A stretch of 64,000 nucleotides of DNA from Rhodocollybia butyracea (Eukaryota; Basidiomycota; Agaricomycetes; Agaricales; Omphalotaceae): NCBI GenBank assembly GCA_015501585.1, contig JADNRY010000062.1, forward strand, positions 124,001-188,000, given 5' to 3'. Positions 31,170 through 42,093 of the stretch are shown in pieces. The position numbers were made by a program, and so were the translations under genes. The notes beneath the pieces are model-generated. The model saw only the letters and a list, made by a program, of their open reading frames with translations, searched no databases and had not been told where the DNA came from. Each line of letters begins with the position of its first letter. Position 1 is the first letter of the stretch.

Positions 31170-32512
31170 TTAAGCAAACATGAATACGGAAATGAGAATA
31201 CCAGCAAATCCAGAAACGAAGGAGATGCCCATAGCAGTCCCTGCAGAGTTGGAAGTTGGAGAAGCACCAGCATTAGCACCGGACTTGGTAGCGGAACCTG
31301 CGGAGCCAGAAGAACCAGAAGGTTTGGAACCAGAGGTTGCGGTTGCTGCCACGCCGCTGGCGGTCACACTAGCGAGGTCGGTATATAGGGATGCGGACGC
31401 GATAGTCACACAGTTGCTTGACGCAGCAGGAGTAGGAGTGTAAGGGACTCCAGTGATGGAAACGGTCTCGGCGGGCTGAGTCCAGGTAGAAGTCACACCG
31501 TTGACGACGTACTAGAAAAGACATTCAATAACCACGAAAGAGACGATTTTATACAATACTCACCACTCCGACCGGAGTCATGTCTGCGCCTTGACAATAT
31601 TCGAAAGTACCATTCTTAGCGTTGTTGGGGGCGTTGTAGGCGCAACCGATACGGTCGTAGATGTGTTGGCAAAGAGCCTCAGCGTTGGGCTGGGTGTCGT
31701 CACAGGCTTTGGCACAGAAAGTGTTTCCGCCAATGAAGCTTGAACAAACGTACGTCAAACAGCGCCGCTGTCGGAAAAAAGGCACACTTACTATGTCCAG
31801 TGTCTGGACTGTTGGAACGACGTGTTGACGCCGTTGTTGGATGGGAAAGCGTTACTGTAGACGAGACCACCAATGGGGTTACCACGCTGTAAAACGTTTG
31901 TCAACGGTGAAAGAAAAAAAGAACAAGCAAAGTACGCACTCCGTCCTGGCCTCCCGAATCGAGTTCACCTCCGAAGTCACCGTCGGCAATGTTCAGCATG
32001 TCTTGGTTAATGAATCCAACAATCTGGATGTATCCAGGGCTCTGAACAACCTGAACACCTTGCAGAGCGCCATCAGGGATGAGACGAGAACCGTGACCTT
32101 TCTTGGTACACCAGGCAACTTCGACACCCTCGGAGTCACCAATCGTGGTGTTAGGAGTAGGAGGAGCGAAAAGACAAAAATCTGCAATAAAAATTAACCA
32201 GTGAATACAGAGTAGAAAAAGAAGGACTAACCGTCCAAATGGTTCATGAAACCAGTTTGGCACATAGAGTTTTGGTTTTCAGTGGTCGAGTTACAGATGT
32301 TGTAACCAGACTGAGGACCACGGCCATCGGTATGAACGTCGACTTGATAGGGCTAAAGAATTGAAGTTGAGTGTAAGAGCGAGAAAGAAAAAAAAAAGAA
32401 GACCTACGATAGCGGTGTATGGCACGACTTTGTCGACGAGAGGGTCAGAAACGAAAGATTGAGCAGAAACGTAGGAAACTGCAGTAGCAGCAACAAGAGC
32501 GAGTTTGAACAT
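31170..32512 (-). CDS. macrofage activating glycoprotein-like GPI-anchored protein, copy 2
   Basis: Six exons: 32408-32512, 32232-32352, 31940-32181, 31792-31886, 31564-31738 and 31170-31511, giving 359 residues. Exons 2-5 are 121, 242, 95 and 175 nt, exactly as in the neighbour at 29308, so the pair arose by tandem duplication. Signal peptide MFKLALVAATAVSYVSAQ, the same cysteine pattern (FCLFAPPTPN, WCTKKGHGSR, CAKACDDTQP, YNAPNNAKNGTFEYC), a Ser/Gly/Thr stalk and a GPI-type tail ending FMFA are present. The globular part is much better conserved between copies than the stalk, as expected for a wall-exposed protein. Confidence 0.82.
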
Positions 32513-33125
32513 TCTCGTCAATGGAAAACAAAAAAAAGAGTGACAGAGGTGGATAGAGCACAGACGAGAAGATGACGGTTTGAAAGAACCAGTGTGTCGT
32601 TTCTTATTCGAAATTTCTACCAACGCCAAGACCGGGGGCGGAGTGGCTCCCGTCCGGTTTTTTTGGCTACGTACACTAGAAATTCTTATTTTTCGTACTT
32701 GAAAACAGTAGATACGTTGGTTTTAGCATATCTTGCTTTGATACCCTTATTTTTTGGCATTGAAGAGGCCCAGCATTGGGAAATTAGCAGGGTTTGCTTG
32801 AGACTTTGGCCGGTTGTCAGACCGATTGAGGAAGCCAAGCCCGGAAAAATAGCCGGGGACGGAACTCCACAGTACTGATTTGAACTTTACTCTTCCACTT
32901 GAATACATAGCTTGAACTTGAACTTGAACGTCGAGCTTCTGGATTTTAGCGGGGGACAAAAAGTGTGAGCAAACTCTGTCTGTCTTTATATACTTTTTCG
33001 TAGTAGCTATTAATAGCTACAGCTCAATATAACTTTACTATCTCACCGAACTCTGACTCGAGCCTCAGTTCAACTTGTTCAACGCAACTCCTTGTTGAAG
33101 TACACAGTCAAGCTAGCAAGTACAA
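32513..33125. other. intergenic region, no supported gene
   Basis: Promoter side of GPI-protein copy 2 and 3' side of the lipoyl-domain gene. A short direct repeat, gaacttgaacttgaac, lies near 32912. No coding signal. Confidence 0.45.
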
Positions 33126-34175
33126 TCATAGGATACCATTAAAATACTCCGATGCACCTGACGAACCCTTGGAACTCAGACTCGCCAATATCGACCTTCT
33201 CAAATTAATCCCCGCAACCTCCGCTTCTCGTAAATTCGACGTCTCACAACCAACACTCGATTCAGATTCACAAGTTCTCCCACAAGAAGTCTGGTGGTGG
33301 TTAATAATCATCCTTCTCACAGATACAGGCCCCCCATTAGTATGCATCAAAGCATCCAAAGACGGAGACTCGAAACCCGAAGGAGACCTATGAGTAGCTG
33401 AATGTAATAAACTCGCGTTACTTTGGGATGATTCCAGATGAGACGCTGTAGAGAGTGGATGATGATAATGCAATGACGGCCGACGCAGAGCTGGAGTACT
33501 GCTTATTGGCGATTCGGGCAGACGTGGAGATGGTGCTTGATAAAAAGACGTAGCAGATATCGGTGTTGGGATTTCAGGGTATCGAGCCCGGATTGGAGAC
33601 GGAGGGACATCAAGACGTGGAAGACTGCGAAGAGGGGGAGGTACAGGCCGCAAACGGGTAATGTCTTGCGCTACGACAGCAAGCACTTGTTCAACCGGGA
33701 CATTGGAGGTCCCGTCTGGAATCTACAACAAAAAGCTCAGTACATACTACGCAACAAAACGAATGCGTAAGCATACCAAGATCTTGCCCAGTACACCTGG
33801 TAGTTCCGCACGAACTTCCAGGGAAGCATAATTGTCAGATTCCTGGGTAAAAGTAAGTATAATTCCTACCCGAACAATACTCAGGCATTACTATTTGCAA
33901 CAAAGCATCACCAGCAGCAAACGCTTCCCCTTCCTTCTTGAACCACTTTGTTATCGTACCCTCTGTCATGAAAGGCGACAAAGCAGGCATCATGATCGCT
34001 TGAGTCGCTCGGGTTTCATGGAAAGCTAACGTCTCAAGTCAGCCTGCATGAAACAATGAAAAGGAGTCAACTGCTTACATTGTTGTCTGACTCGACTGGA
34101 ACTAACAGAGCTGCCCCTCGCGCCCCGCGACAAGGAGTTTACTCGTTGAACAAAAGCAGTGGATGTGGTGCTCAT
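33126..34175 (-). CDS. lipoyl-domain protein related to pyruvate dehydrogenase component X/E2, lipoyl lysine absent
   Basis: Four exons: 34079-34175, 33892-34025, 33777-33842 and 33126-33722, giving 297 residues. The N-terminus is Ser/Arg-rich and could be a mitochondrial presequence. Residues ~40-115 form a biotin/lipoyl domain: [38 protein letters not shown], then [14 protein letters not shown] and [12 protein letters not shown]. In E2 and protein X the lipoylated Lys sits in an E-T-D-K-A hairpin; here that position is Asn (ESDNYA). The domain is followed not by a catalytic or clear E3-binding domain but by ~180 residues of Pro/Ser/His-rich sequence. It may be a structural or regulatory paralog without the swinging arm. 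The family assignment is good; function is inferred. Confidence 0.75.
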
Positions 34176-34289
34176 TTTGACCAGCAAGAATGATAGAGGA
34201 AAGCGAGCAGAACTATCTCGCACTTATATACTTGCTTGCTTAGCCCTTGTTTCACCGGGGGTCATCAAGATGTTGATGCAGATTTGTAT

Positions 34290-34826
34290 CAATGATGGAA
34301 TAAAGGAGGAAGTGAATTACTTGGCGCGGTCCAAGATGGAATGGCGGTGCTATTGAACGGCAAGCTGGTAAGCAGTAACAGCCTGCAGTAACCTGCTGGT
34401 AACCAAGTACTCAGCATATGTAGATCGGGTATACTCGACAGGGTAATCCAGGATCTCACAAAAAAAAGCTCAGTAAAACTCGAGAATCGACTAAGACGTG
34501 GTGGATTCTTCATATCATCAGCGGGAAGCTCTGGTCAAGAACCGAAATCTTCACATAAAGACCTCTGACGAACCCCATACGGTAAACCCTCATTCGGTTG
34601 AAGGCGACGACGCATGGAAAATCACGAAAAGAGGTTTGAGAACAGACGTAGTTGTGAAGGTCTTCGAGGAACCCTACTCTTGGCTTCGCCTGAGATTTCG
34701 TTAGTCAGTAGAAGGACATGGGCGTTGCAGATAAAGAATATAGTATCTCCAGGTGGTTTGTTCCCAGACTGGTTAGATCTAACTTTATTCCAAGTCTTTA
34801 GGATTTTCGGCTCAAACCAGAAGGTA
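34290..34826. repeat. remnant of the P450/MYND repeat unit (downstream of P450 copy 1)
   Basis: The stretch resembles 38455-38865 and 41640-42094: the shared phrases include ctctggtcaa, accccat and agaggtttgagaacagac. The last corresponds to a piece of the MYND gene 3' exon (compare 37590-37660). It has no reading frame of its own. It marks the left end of the tandem array. Confidence 0.6.
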
Positions 34827-37103
34827 TTACAGCTCTGGAGCTAGAGACACGTATAATGGCATCGAAGCCGCCTTTCCATCAGCAAAGGGCTGCAAGGTCG
34901 GAGATACATGTTGGGTGATCTTGGCCTCCGTACACTTGAATTCAAATGAGCGTACAAGAGCAGCAACAACTATCTTCAGTTCCAATACACCTGAAATAAA
35001 AGAAGCTCAGAACGTGCGTTGAAAACGAAGATGATGGAATATATGCAAAAGCTCACCAAGTCGAAAGCCAAGGCAACTTCGTGGTCCGTCACCTGCATTT
35101 TAGCATTTAGCACGGGGAGTCAAGCAATTCACCTCGAGAGTACTTTCGAGGTGAGACGCCACGTACCGAATGAAGACACTCCGCCCCACGGTCCATGGGG
35201 GAGCTTGTCTGTGGAAGGAATACCTCCGGGTTTAATCCATCGTTCAGGAAGGAATTCGTCTCCATTGTTTCCCCAGATTTGTTTATTGACATTGAGAAGG
35301 ATCCAAGGAATCCGGAATACCTGGTGTGGGAAATGTTGGCTTTACTCGCAGACAATGGACAAGACGGACACAAACTTGGCCGGCTTTGATAGTAAGCGAG
35401 GATATCATTTCCCCACTCCCAGTATGGATGGCTTGGCTGAGCGGTATCACATCATCATGTGCAGCTATACGCTCTGTGGGTGGGCCAACAGGGTGCAACC
35501 GTAATCTGAAGTCCAAAACACGGCTTGTCATAAACATATCTCAAGGTATGAAGTCGAACTGGCATACCCCTCTTTTACTATAGCATTGAGATACTCCAGT
35601 TCGACAATACTGTTGTAATCAAGAGAAGCCACTGTTCGAACTTCGCGCCGGAGCTTGTCTTGCATTGAAGGGTTCCTGGCTAGACGGAGCAGTATGAAGT
35701 CAATGGTAACTGCAGTTGTCTCGTGCCCAGCTACACTAGATGAGCACTTATAAATTAGTACCAGAACACTCAGATTTCGCCCTACGCACAAAAATGTTGT
35801 GATCTAGTATGGAAGAATAAGCAAATTAGGACAGTATCGGCAGCTGCACTTACATTGTCAAGTAGTTCAATGGTAGTAAGTTGGCATTCCTCCTCCGACA
35901 CGTTGAGTAGAATAGACAATATATCATTACCATCCATGTTTTTGGAATTGTCTATTAGAAGTTTTCCCGCGAGTTTGTGTACGATCTGTCTCATTACACC
36001 GTCTCGAAAAGCAGGTATAGGTAACCTGGTAATCCAAGGAAAAACAGTAATCAAGATGGGTGCCAAAAACCCCGCGAATGTTCGGGACATAACCACGTCT
36101 TGATGCCAGGCAGTATTGATTGCTTTTGCTTCTGTACTCTCGCCGCCTTCGAAATCGTGTCCGAAGCCGACTCGTCCTAAGATATCTAGACTGTACCCCT
36201 ACGTGAGAAGATGCGAAACAACTTAAACTTGCCTTACGTGCAAGCAGACATGACAGGAACTATATCTACTATGGTGTTGGCACCTCTCAGGGTGGAACGG
36301 AGGTTTTGGGTCATCTGATACAACGTATGAACGAGTCGGGCAGTTGACAACGATATGATTCACCGACCTTGTCTACACAGAAGAATATATCGTCGGTCAT
36401 GGCCTCGACAGCCCTCGATCTAGGTATTATACATATATGTTTAGCATAAACTTTCATTACACACTGGCTGGGAACTGTACGTACGTGAATGCTGGTGCTA
36501 GCTGTCTGCGCTGGTATCTATGGACTTCGCCTTCGGCCCATACAACACCCTTTCCAAGGAGTCTTGAGATCATCCGCAAAAATGCTGGCGCTTTCCCTAT
36601 AGACACAACCAATGCTAGTAAATACCACCCAAAGAGTATCACAGAAACCTCAGTAGATTTACCATAACTATCAGAGTTTTGGAGTATGTGTTGAGCAGCG
36701 GAATCATCCCCCACAATGACCTAGAGCATCGAAAGACAGTTATAGGTTGGATTTGCGTCGTGTGAATTAGAGTTGGATCTCGGTGTACACGTACGATGTC
36801 GAATTGAAATAGCGCCGCTTTAACCCTGTACACTAGCCCAAACGATTCTGCCCACTTGACGTACATTTCAGAAGCTTGATGTTGAAAAATTTCAGGCTCA
36901 TGTCCCCATATCCAGCTTGTTTGCTTTGAGAACTGGGGTACCATTTAGTTTGACACATTTGTCAATGAAAATTCATTAGAAAAACTTACAACCATTGGAA
37001 GCTTCTGTACTGCGCTCCCTTGAAGCTTCACATATCTCCAGAAGAAGTAGGAGGATCCAAGGATGAAAACAATGAGAGGAAATGAGTAGCTGTTGCTAAT
37101 CAT
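34827..37103 (-). CDS. cytochrome P450, array copy 1
   Basis: About thirteen exons on the minus strand, ATG at 37101-37103 and TAA at 34827-34829, coding for roughly 500 residues. The order is an N-terminal membrane anchor (FPLIVFILGSSYFFWRYV), SWIWGHEPEIFQHQ, GEVHRYQRRQLAPAF, the I-helix oxygen-binding motif AGHETT, the K-helix ExxR as EGLR across an intron, the ERW segment (EFLPERW), and a heme loop FGDGPRSCLG with the ligand Cys, also split by an intron. A 14-nt exon (ITTFF) sits just before AGHETT. All diagnostic residues are present, so it is probably an active ER-membrane monooxygenase; the substrate is unknown. The closest relatives in the window are at 38865 and 42094. Confidence 0.85.
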
Positions 37104-37403
37104 AATCGTTGGCCCAAAACGCGTTGGTAAGGGAGGACAGGTAGTGAGTTGCTTTTCAGCGAAGGTCTAAGGCCTTACCTCATTCCTGGCCATTCTAGAA
37201 TTTTGACAACGATTATGATGAGTCACAAACACGTCTATCTAAGTACTTAGCAATGGTTGACCACTACTTTCGTTGAAGCTCGAGTAGCACTATCAGCCAA
37301 TCAGTTGGATTTTGAATTCAGAAGTACAGAGAAGGGATGGGTGTAGCATAGATCACAGCATCGTAATAATTGAACTACGACATTGTGACCTCTTTCAAAC
37401 CAT
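37104..37403. other. promoter of P450 copy 1 and 3' flank of the MYND gene
   Basis: 300 bp between the MYND gene stop and the P450 start on the same strand. The related interval 44388-44880 lies upstream of P450 copy 3. No gene. Confidence 0.45.
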
Positions 37404-38303
37404 TCACAAGGTCATCTTGCACATCCTCACTGGGGGCTGCTCTTCATATATAGTGGACGCTGGTTGCGATTCAACGTCAACCCTCGGACTAATATCCGTA
37501 ACCGAAATCTTCCCATTCACAAGCCCAATAAGCAAGCTCTTCCAATCGATTGAATGTGTGTACCCCGGTATCGGAGGATCGGTAAAGTCAATCCTATAAG
37601 GTCTGAGAACAGACTTAGTTGTCGCTGTGAATGGATTTTCGAGAAAGTTGAATAAGAGATTTGCACGACCTATTCCACCTTTGCTGTGGATCTCTAGGGA
37701 TCGCTCCAGATCAGCGAATATCAGAACTGGGACGCCAGATAATTCGCTCGTAAGCGGAAGGACCTTGGCGGTTATAATATAGAATGGGGACGGTGTTGTA
37801 CCGAGATGTGCTGGAACTCTATCTGAGTAGGTTGCAGTTATTTCAAGGATATTGTGGAAGATATCGTCGGAGGCGTGGATGCGAAAAGCTTCTTTAGCAG
37901 CCCAGCGAAACAAACTGTCATATTTCTGTGAACGAAGTGTAACACAACCAGATTTAGGCTCAAGATTTCGAGATCAGGATGACCGAAGTAAGTACCTCCA
38001 TCCAACCAGTGTAATCGGCTATGGGCTCGAATTTCTTACATATCATTTTGTGCACGCGCCAGTTCTCTTTCTGGCATTCTTTACTCTGGATCAAAGCACA
38101 TAGGTAAATAAAACAGTGAAAGAATGCAGATGAGTAGTACTCACACAATACCTCACATGGTGACATTTCGCACAAACTTTCATTTTCCTTCCTTCATATC
38201 CAGAGTTTCGTCTTGGACATAATCTATGTTCACAGTTCCTTTCTGGATTTTTCCCCTGAATGCGAAGGCGCAAATCGGGATCGATTCTGTAAGGATTTGG
38301 CAT
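37404..38303 (-). CDS. MYND-type zinc finger protein, intact copy
   Basis: Three exons, 38145-38303, 37996-38085 and 37404-37925, give 256 residues. The start is the ATG at 38303, which precedes MPNPYRIDPDLRLRIQG in the frame of the zinc finger. The MYND signature is complete across the first intron: CEHRLCPRR, then KVCAKCHHVRYC-SKECQKENW and RVHKMIC, with the expected Cys/His spacing for two zinc ions. The C-terminal ~170 residues (DDIFHNILEITATYSDRVP, VPVLIFADLERSLEIHS) are of unknown fold. MYND fingers bind proline-rich partner peptides. The gene sits between P450 copies 1 and 2, and partial copies accompany the other units. Confidence 0.8.
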
Positions 38304-38454
38304 GAGGTTGGAACCGCGGTCAGTAAGCGCTGAAACACACCAAGAACGCCGGCGGCAATCACTCCCAGCTTCATGCAATTTCTTGAGAGTTCTTGAGAGT
38401 CAACTCAAGCGATGCTAACGGATGCGATTTCTTAGTTGAATCCATTGGCGGTGC

Positions 38455-38864
38455 CGTTGGATAGCAGACTGGTAAGCAGTACGAGTAAGCTGCTGCCACC
38501 GGTACAGCATACTCGATACGATATTGTAATCCAGCATCTTACAGGAAACTCAGCGAAACTCGACTAGGACGGGGTGGATCCTTCACGGCCCCGACGGGAG
38601 GCTCTGGTCAACAAACGAGATCTTCCCATAATAAACCCCATCCAGTGAATAATAAGTAAATTTCTCCAATCGATTGAAGGCGTAAACTTCCCCGGCATCG
38701 AAGGATCATAAAAGAGGTTTGAGAACAGAGGTACATAGTTGCGAAAGAATTTTCGAGGAAGCTGAACATGAAAATTTTCACCCTACTACGCATTTAGATT
38801 TCGCTAATGGAGGATATGAAGAGAAAGATATTTACTACTTCAAGTCAGAGATAAGTAAAACATG
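38455..38864. repeat. remnant of the P450/MYND unit (downstream of P450 copy 2)
   Basis: The block around 38610-38800 carries fragments of the MYND 3' exon (caatcgattgaaggcgtaa, tttgagaacagagg, ttttcgaggaagctgaa) without an open frame. It is the counterpart of 34290-34826 and 41800-42093. Confidence 0.6.
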
Positions 38865-41137
38865 TCACAACTCTGGAGCTAGAGATACTATTAGTGGCAT
38901 CGAAGCCGCCTTTCCGTCAGCAAAGGGTTGCAAGGACGGAGATATATATTGGGTGATCTTGGCCTCCATACACTTAAATTCAAATGAGCGCACAAGAGCA
39001 GCAACAATTATCTTCAGTTCCAATACAGCTGAGATGAAAGAAGCTCAGAACGTGCGTTGAGAACGAAAATGGTGCAAAATAATGAAAAATATGCTAAGAG
39101 CTCACCAAGCCGAAAGCCGATGCAACTTCCTGGTCCATCAGCTGCATTTTTAGCTCGTGGTCAGTCAAGCAATTCACCTCGAAAATATTTTTGAGGTACG
39201 AGATGCCACGTACAAAATGAAGAAACTCCGGCCCATGGTCCATGGGGGAGCTTGTCTGCGGAAGGAATACCTCCGGGCTCGATCCATCGTTCAGGAAGGA
39301 ATTTGTCTCCGTTGTTTCCCCAGACTTGTTTATTGACATTAAGAAGGGCCCAAGGAATCCAGAATACCTGAATATGTATTAATTTCACCCGCAGGCAAAG
39401 GACAAGATGGACACAACCTGGCCTGCTTTGATAGTAAGCGAAGATATCATTTCCCCACTCCCAGTACGGATGGGTTGGCTGAGCGGTATCACATCATCAT
39501 GTGCAGCTATACGCTCTGTGGGCCGGGCAACGGGGTGCAACCGCAACCTTAAGTTCAAAACACGGTCTGTCATAAACATATCTCTAGATATGAAGTCGAA
39601 CATACCCCTCTCTCACTACAGCACTGAGATATTCCAGTTCGACAATATGGCTGTAATCAGAAGAAGTCACTGTTCGAACTTCGCGCCGGAGCTTGTCTTG
39701 CATTGAAGGATTTCTGGCTAAATTGAGCAGTATGAAGTCAGTGGTGACTGCGCTTGTCTCATGCCCAGCTACGCTAAATGAGCAATTATATATTAGTACC
39801 AGAACACTCAGATTTCACCCTACGCACAAAAAGGTTGTGATCTAGTATGGAAGAATAAGCAAACTAGGACAGTATCAGCGGTTGCACTTACATTGTCAAG
39901 TAGTTCAGTGGTGGTAAGTCGGGATTCCTCCTCCGAAGTCTGGTTGATGTTAAGTAGGATAGACAATATGTCATTACCACCCATATTTTTGGAGTCGTCT
40001 ATCAGAAGTTTATCTGCGAGTTTGTACACGATCTGTTTCGTTACACTGTCCCGAAAAGCAGGTATGGGTAACCTGGTAATCCAAGGAAAGACATTGATCA
40101 GGATGGGTGCCAGGAACCCCGCGAATGTTCGCGACATAATCACGTCTTGATGCCAGGCAGCGCTGATTGCTTTCGCTTCTGTACTCTTACCGCCTTCGAA
40201 ATCGTGCCCGAAGCCGACTCGTCCTATGATATCCAGACTGTACCTACGTGAGAAAAGCGCAAAATCCTACAACTTAAACTTACGTGCAAGCAGACATGAC
40301 AGGGACCAAATCTACTACAGAGTCGACACCTCTCAGGGTGGAACGGAGATTTTGGGCCATCTGATACAATATATGAGCTCGCGCCGCTGACATTGGCGAC
40401 ATGAATGCTTGCCAATGATTCACTGACCTTGTCTACACAGAAGAATATATCATCGGCCATGGCCTCAACAGAACTTGATCTAAAGTATTATGCTTAGCAT
40501 AAACTTGCACTGACTCTGACTGAGGACTGTACGTACGTGAATGCTGGTGCTAGTTGTCTGCGCTGGTATTTATGGACTTCACCTTCAGCGCATAAGAGAC
40601 CCTTTCCAACGAGTCTTGAGACGATCCGCAAAAATCCTGGTGCTTTCCCTAAAGACGCAACCAATTCTAGTAAATACCGCCCAAAGAGTAACACAGAAAC
40701 CTCAGGAGATTTACCATAACTGTCGGAGTTTTGGAATATGTGGTGAGCAGCTGAGTTATCCCCCACAATGACCTAGAGCATCGAAAGACAGTCATAGGTC
40801 AGATTTGTCTCATGAGAATTAGTAGTTGGATCATACAATGTCGGATTGAAACAGCGCAGCTTTAACCCTATACATCAGCCCAAACGATTCTGCCCATTTG
40901 ACGTACATCTCAGAAGCCTCATGCTGGAAAATTTCAAACTCATCCCCCCATATCCAGCTTGTTTGATGTGAAAACTGGGCACAGTTTGACAAAACTACGG
41001 TTACTTATCAGGAAACTTACAATCATTGGGAGCTTTTGCATTGTGCGCCTTTTAAGCTGCACATAACTCCAGAACAAGTAGGATGTTCCAAGGACGACGA
41101 AAACACTGAGAAGAAATGAGTAACTGTTGTTAATCAT
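38865..41137 (-). CDS. cytochrome P450, array copy 2, atypical heme loop
   Basis: Same exon plan as copy 1, ATG at 41135-41137 and TGA at 38865-38867. Recognisable parts: anchor (FLLSVFVVLGTSYLFWSYV), SWIWGDEFEIFQHEA, YQRRQLAPAF, the 14-nt ITTFF exon, AGHETS, EGLR-type ExxR, and ERWIEPGG. The heme loop, after splicing at 39200/39150, reads FSDGPGSCIGFRL. The Arg two residues before the heme Cys (normally R or H in FxxGxRxC) is Gly, through a CGA-to-GGA change. The frame is otherwise open. Activity is therefore doubtful. Copies 1 and 3 retain the Arg. Confidence 0.8.
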
Positions 41138-41305
41138 ACTCGATAGCGTTGGTCCAAGACGTCTTAAGAACGGAAGGAAGGACCAGTAGTGATTTCGCTT
41201 CCTTCTATATGTACCTGTCTCTCTATATATTACTAATGCTTGACCGCCACTGTTATCAGCCAATCAACTGAGTTGTGAAATTAGAAGTACAAATACCAGT
41301 AGTGC

Positions 41306-41580
41306 TGTTGGATATCACAAGATATCAGTATCATTGTTATGATTGATCAAGCTCATAGTTATCTCACACTCATTATTGACACGTACTTACGCGTACTTAT
41401 TTCCTATCACCCCCATTACCAGTATATAAGCAGTAGCTAGATATACGCTACCTCATCCGATTGCCCCTCTCTCAGTGCTGTAGGGGGCAAACGGAATATA
41501 TTGTGCTTTTCACTCTATTCTGCTGTTGTGCTATATATTATCCCGAGTGGTAATATCGTGTTCTATTTTATTATCCAACA
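41306..41580. mobile_element. solo LTR, Copia-like, with target duplication
   Basis: 275 bp starting TGTTGGATATC and ending TATCCAACA, perfect 8-bp inverted ends of the Ty1/Copia style. It is flanked by the 5-bp direct repeat AGTGC at 41301-41305 and 41581-41585. No internal region remains, so the element was removed by LTR-LTR recombination. It inserted between P450 units 2 and 3. The superfamily is inferred from the terminal sequence only. Confidence 0.85.
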
Positions 41581-41799
41581 AGTGCTTACTCGACCAACAT
41601 GGTTGGCTTATGGCCTCTTGTGGCAAGTAATGTTCTGTCAGCTGTTCTGGTACAGTAACCTGCTGCCAGTGTGACATAAGGCGTGCTCGATATGTACTAA
41701 GTAGTCTCCCCTGGGCAGGCTCGTTGCACACTGACGATCCGTACGGATCGTGTGTATGTTCTCAATACTACAGTATTACATTTCACCAAAAACTCAGCA

Positions 41800-42093
41800 A
41801 AACTCATGAATCAATGAAGACAGGGTCCCCAGCAAGAAGATCTGGTCAACAAAAGAAATCTTTCCTTAAACAGACCCCATAAGTGGATTTCTCCAATCGA
41901 TTGAAGGCGTAACCTAATTGAAGGATCATAAAAGAATTTTGAGAACAGAGCGAGTTGTGAAAGGATCTTCGAGCTTGAAGCTGAACAAGAAAATTTTCAG
42001 TCTACTCCTCCTTCGGCTTCGCCTGAGATTTCATTAGTCAGTAGAAGGACACGCATATAAGGACTTTTGCTTCAAGTCAAGAGATAAAACTTA
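41800..42093. repeat. remnant of the P450/MYND unit (downstream of P450 copy 3)
   Basis: Counterpart of 34290-34826 and 38455-38864 with the phrases gatctggtcaac, tttctccaatcgattgaagg and gaacagag. It is derived from the MYND gene 3' end and has no open frame. Confidence 0.55.
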
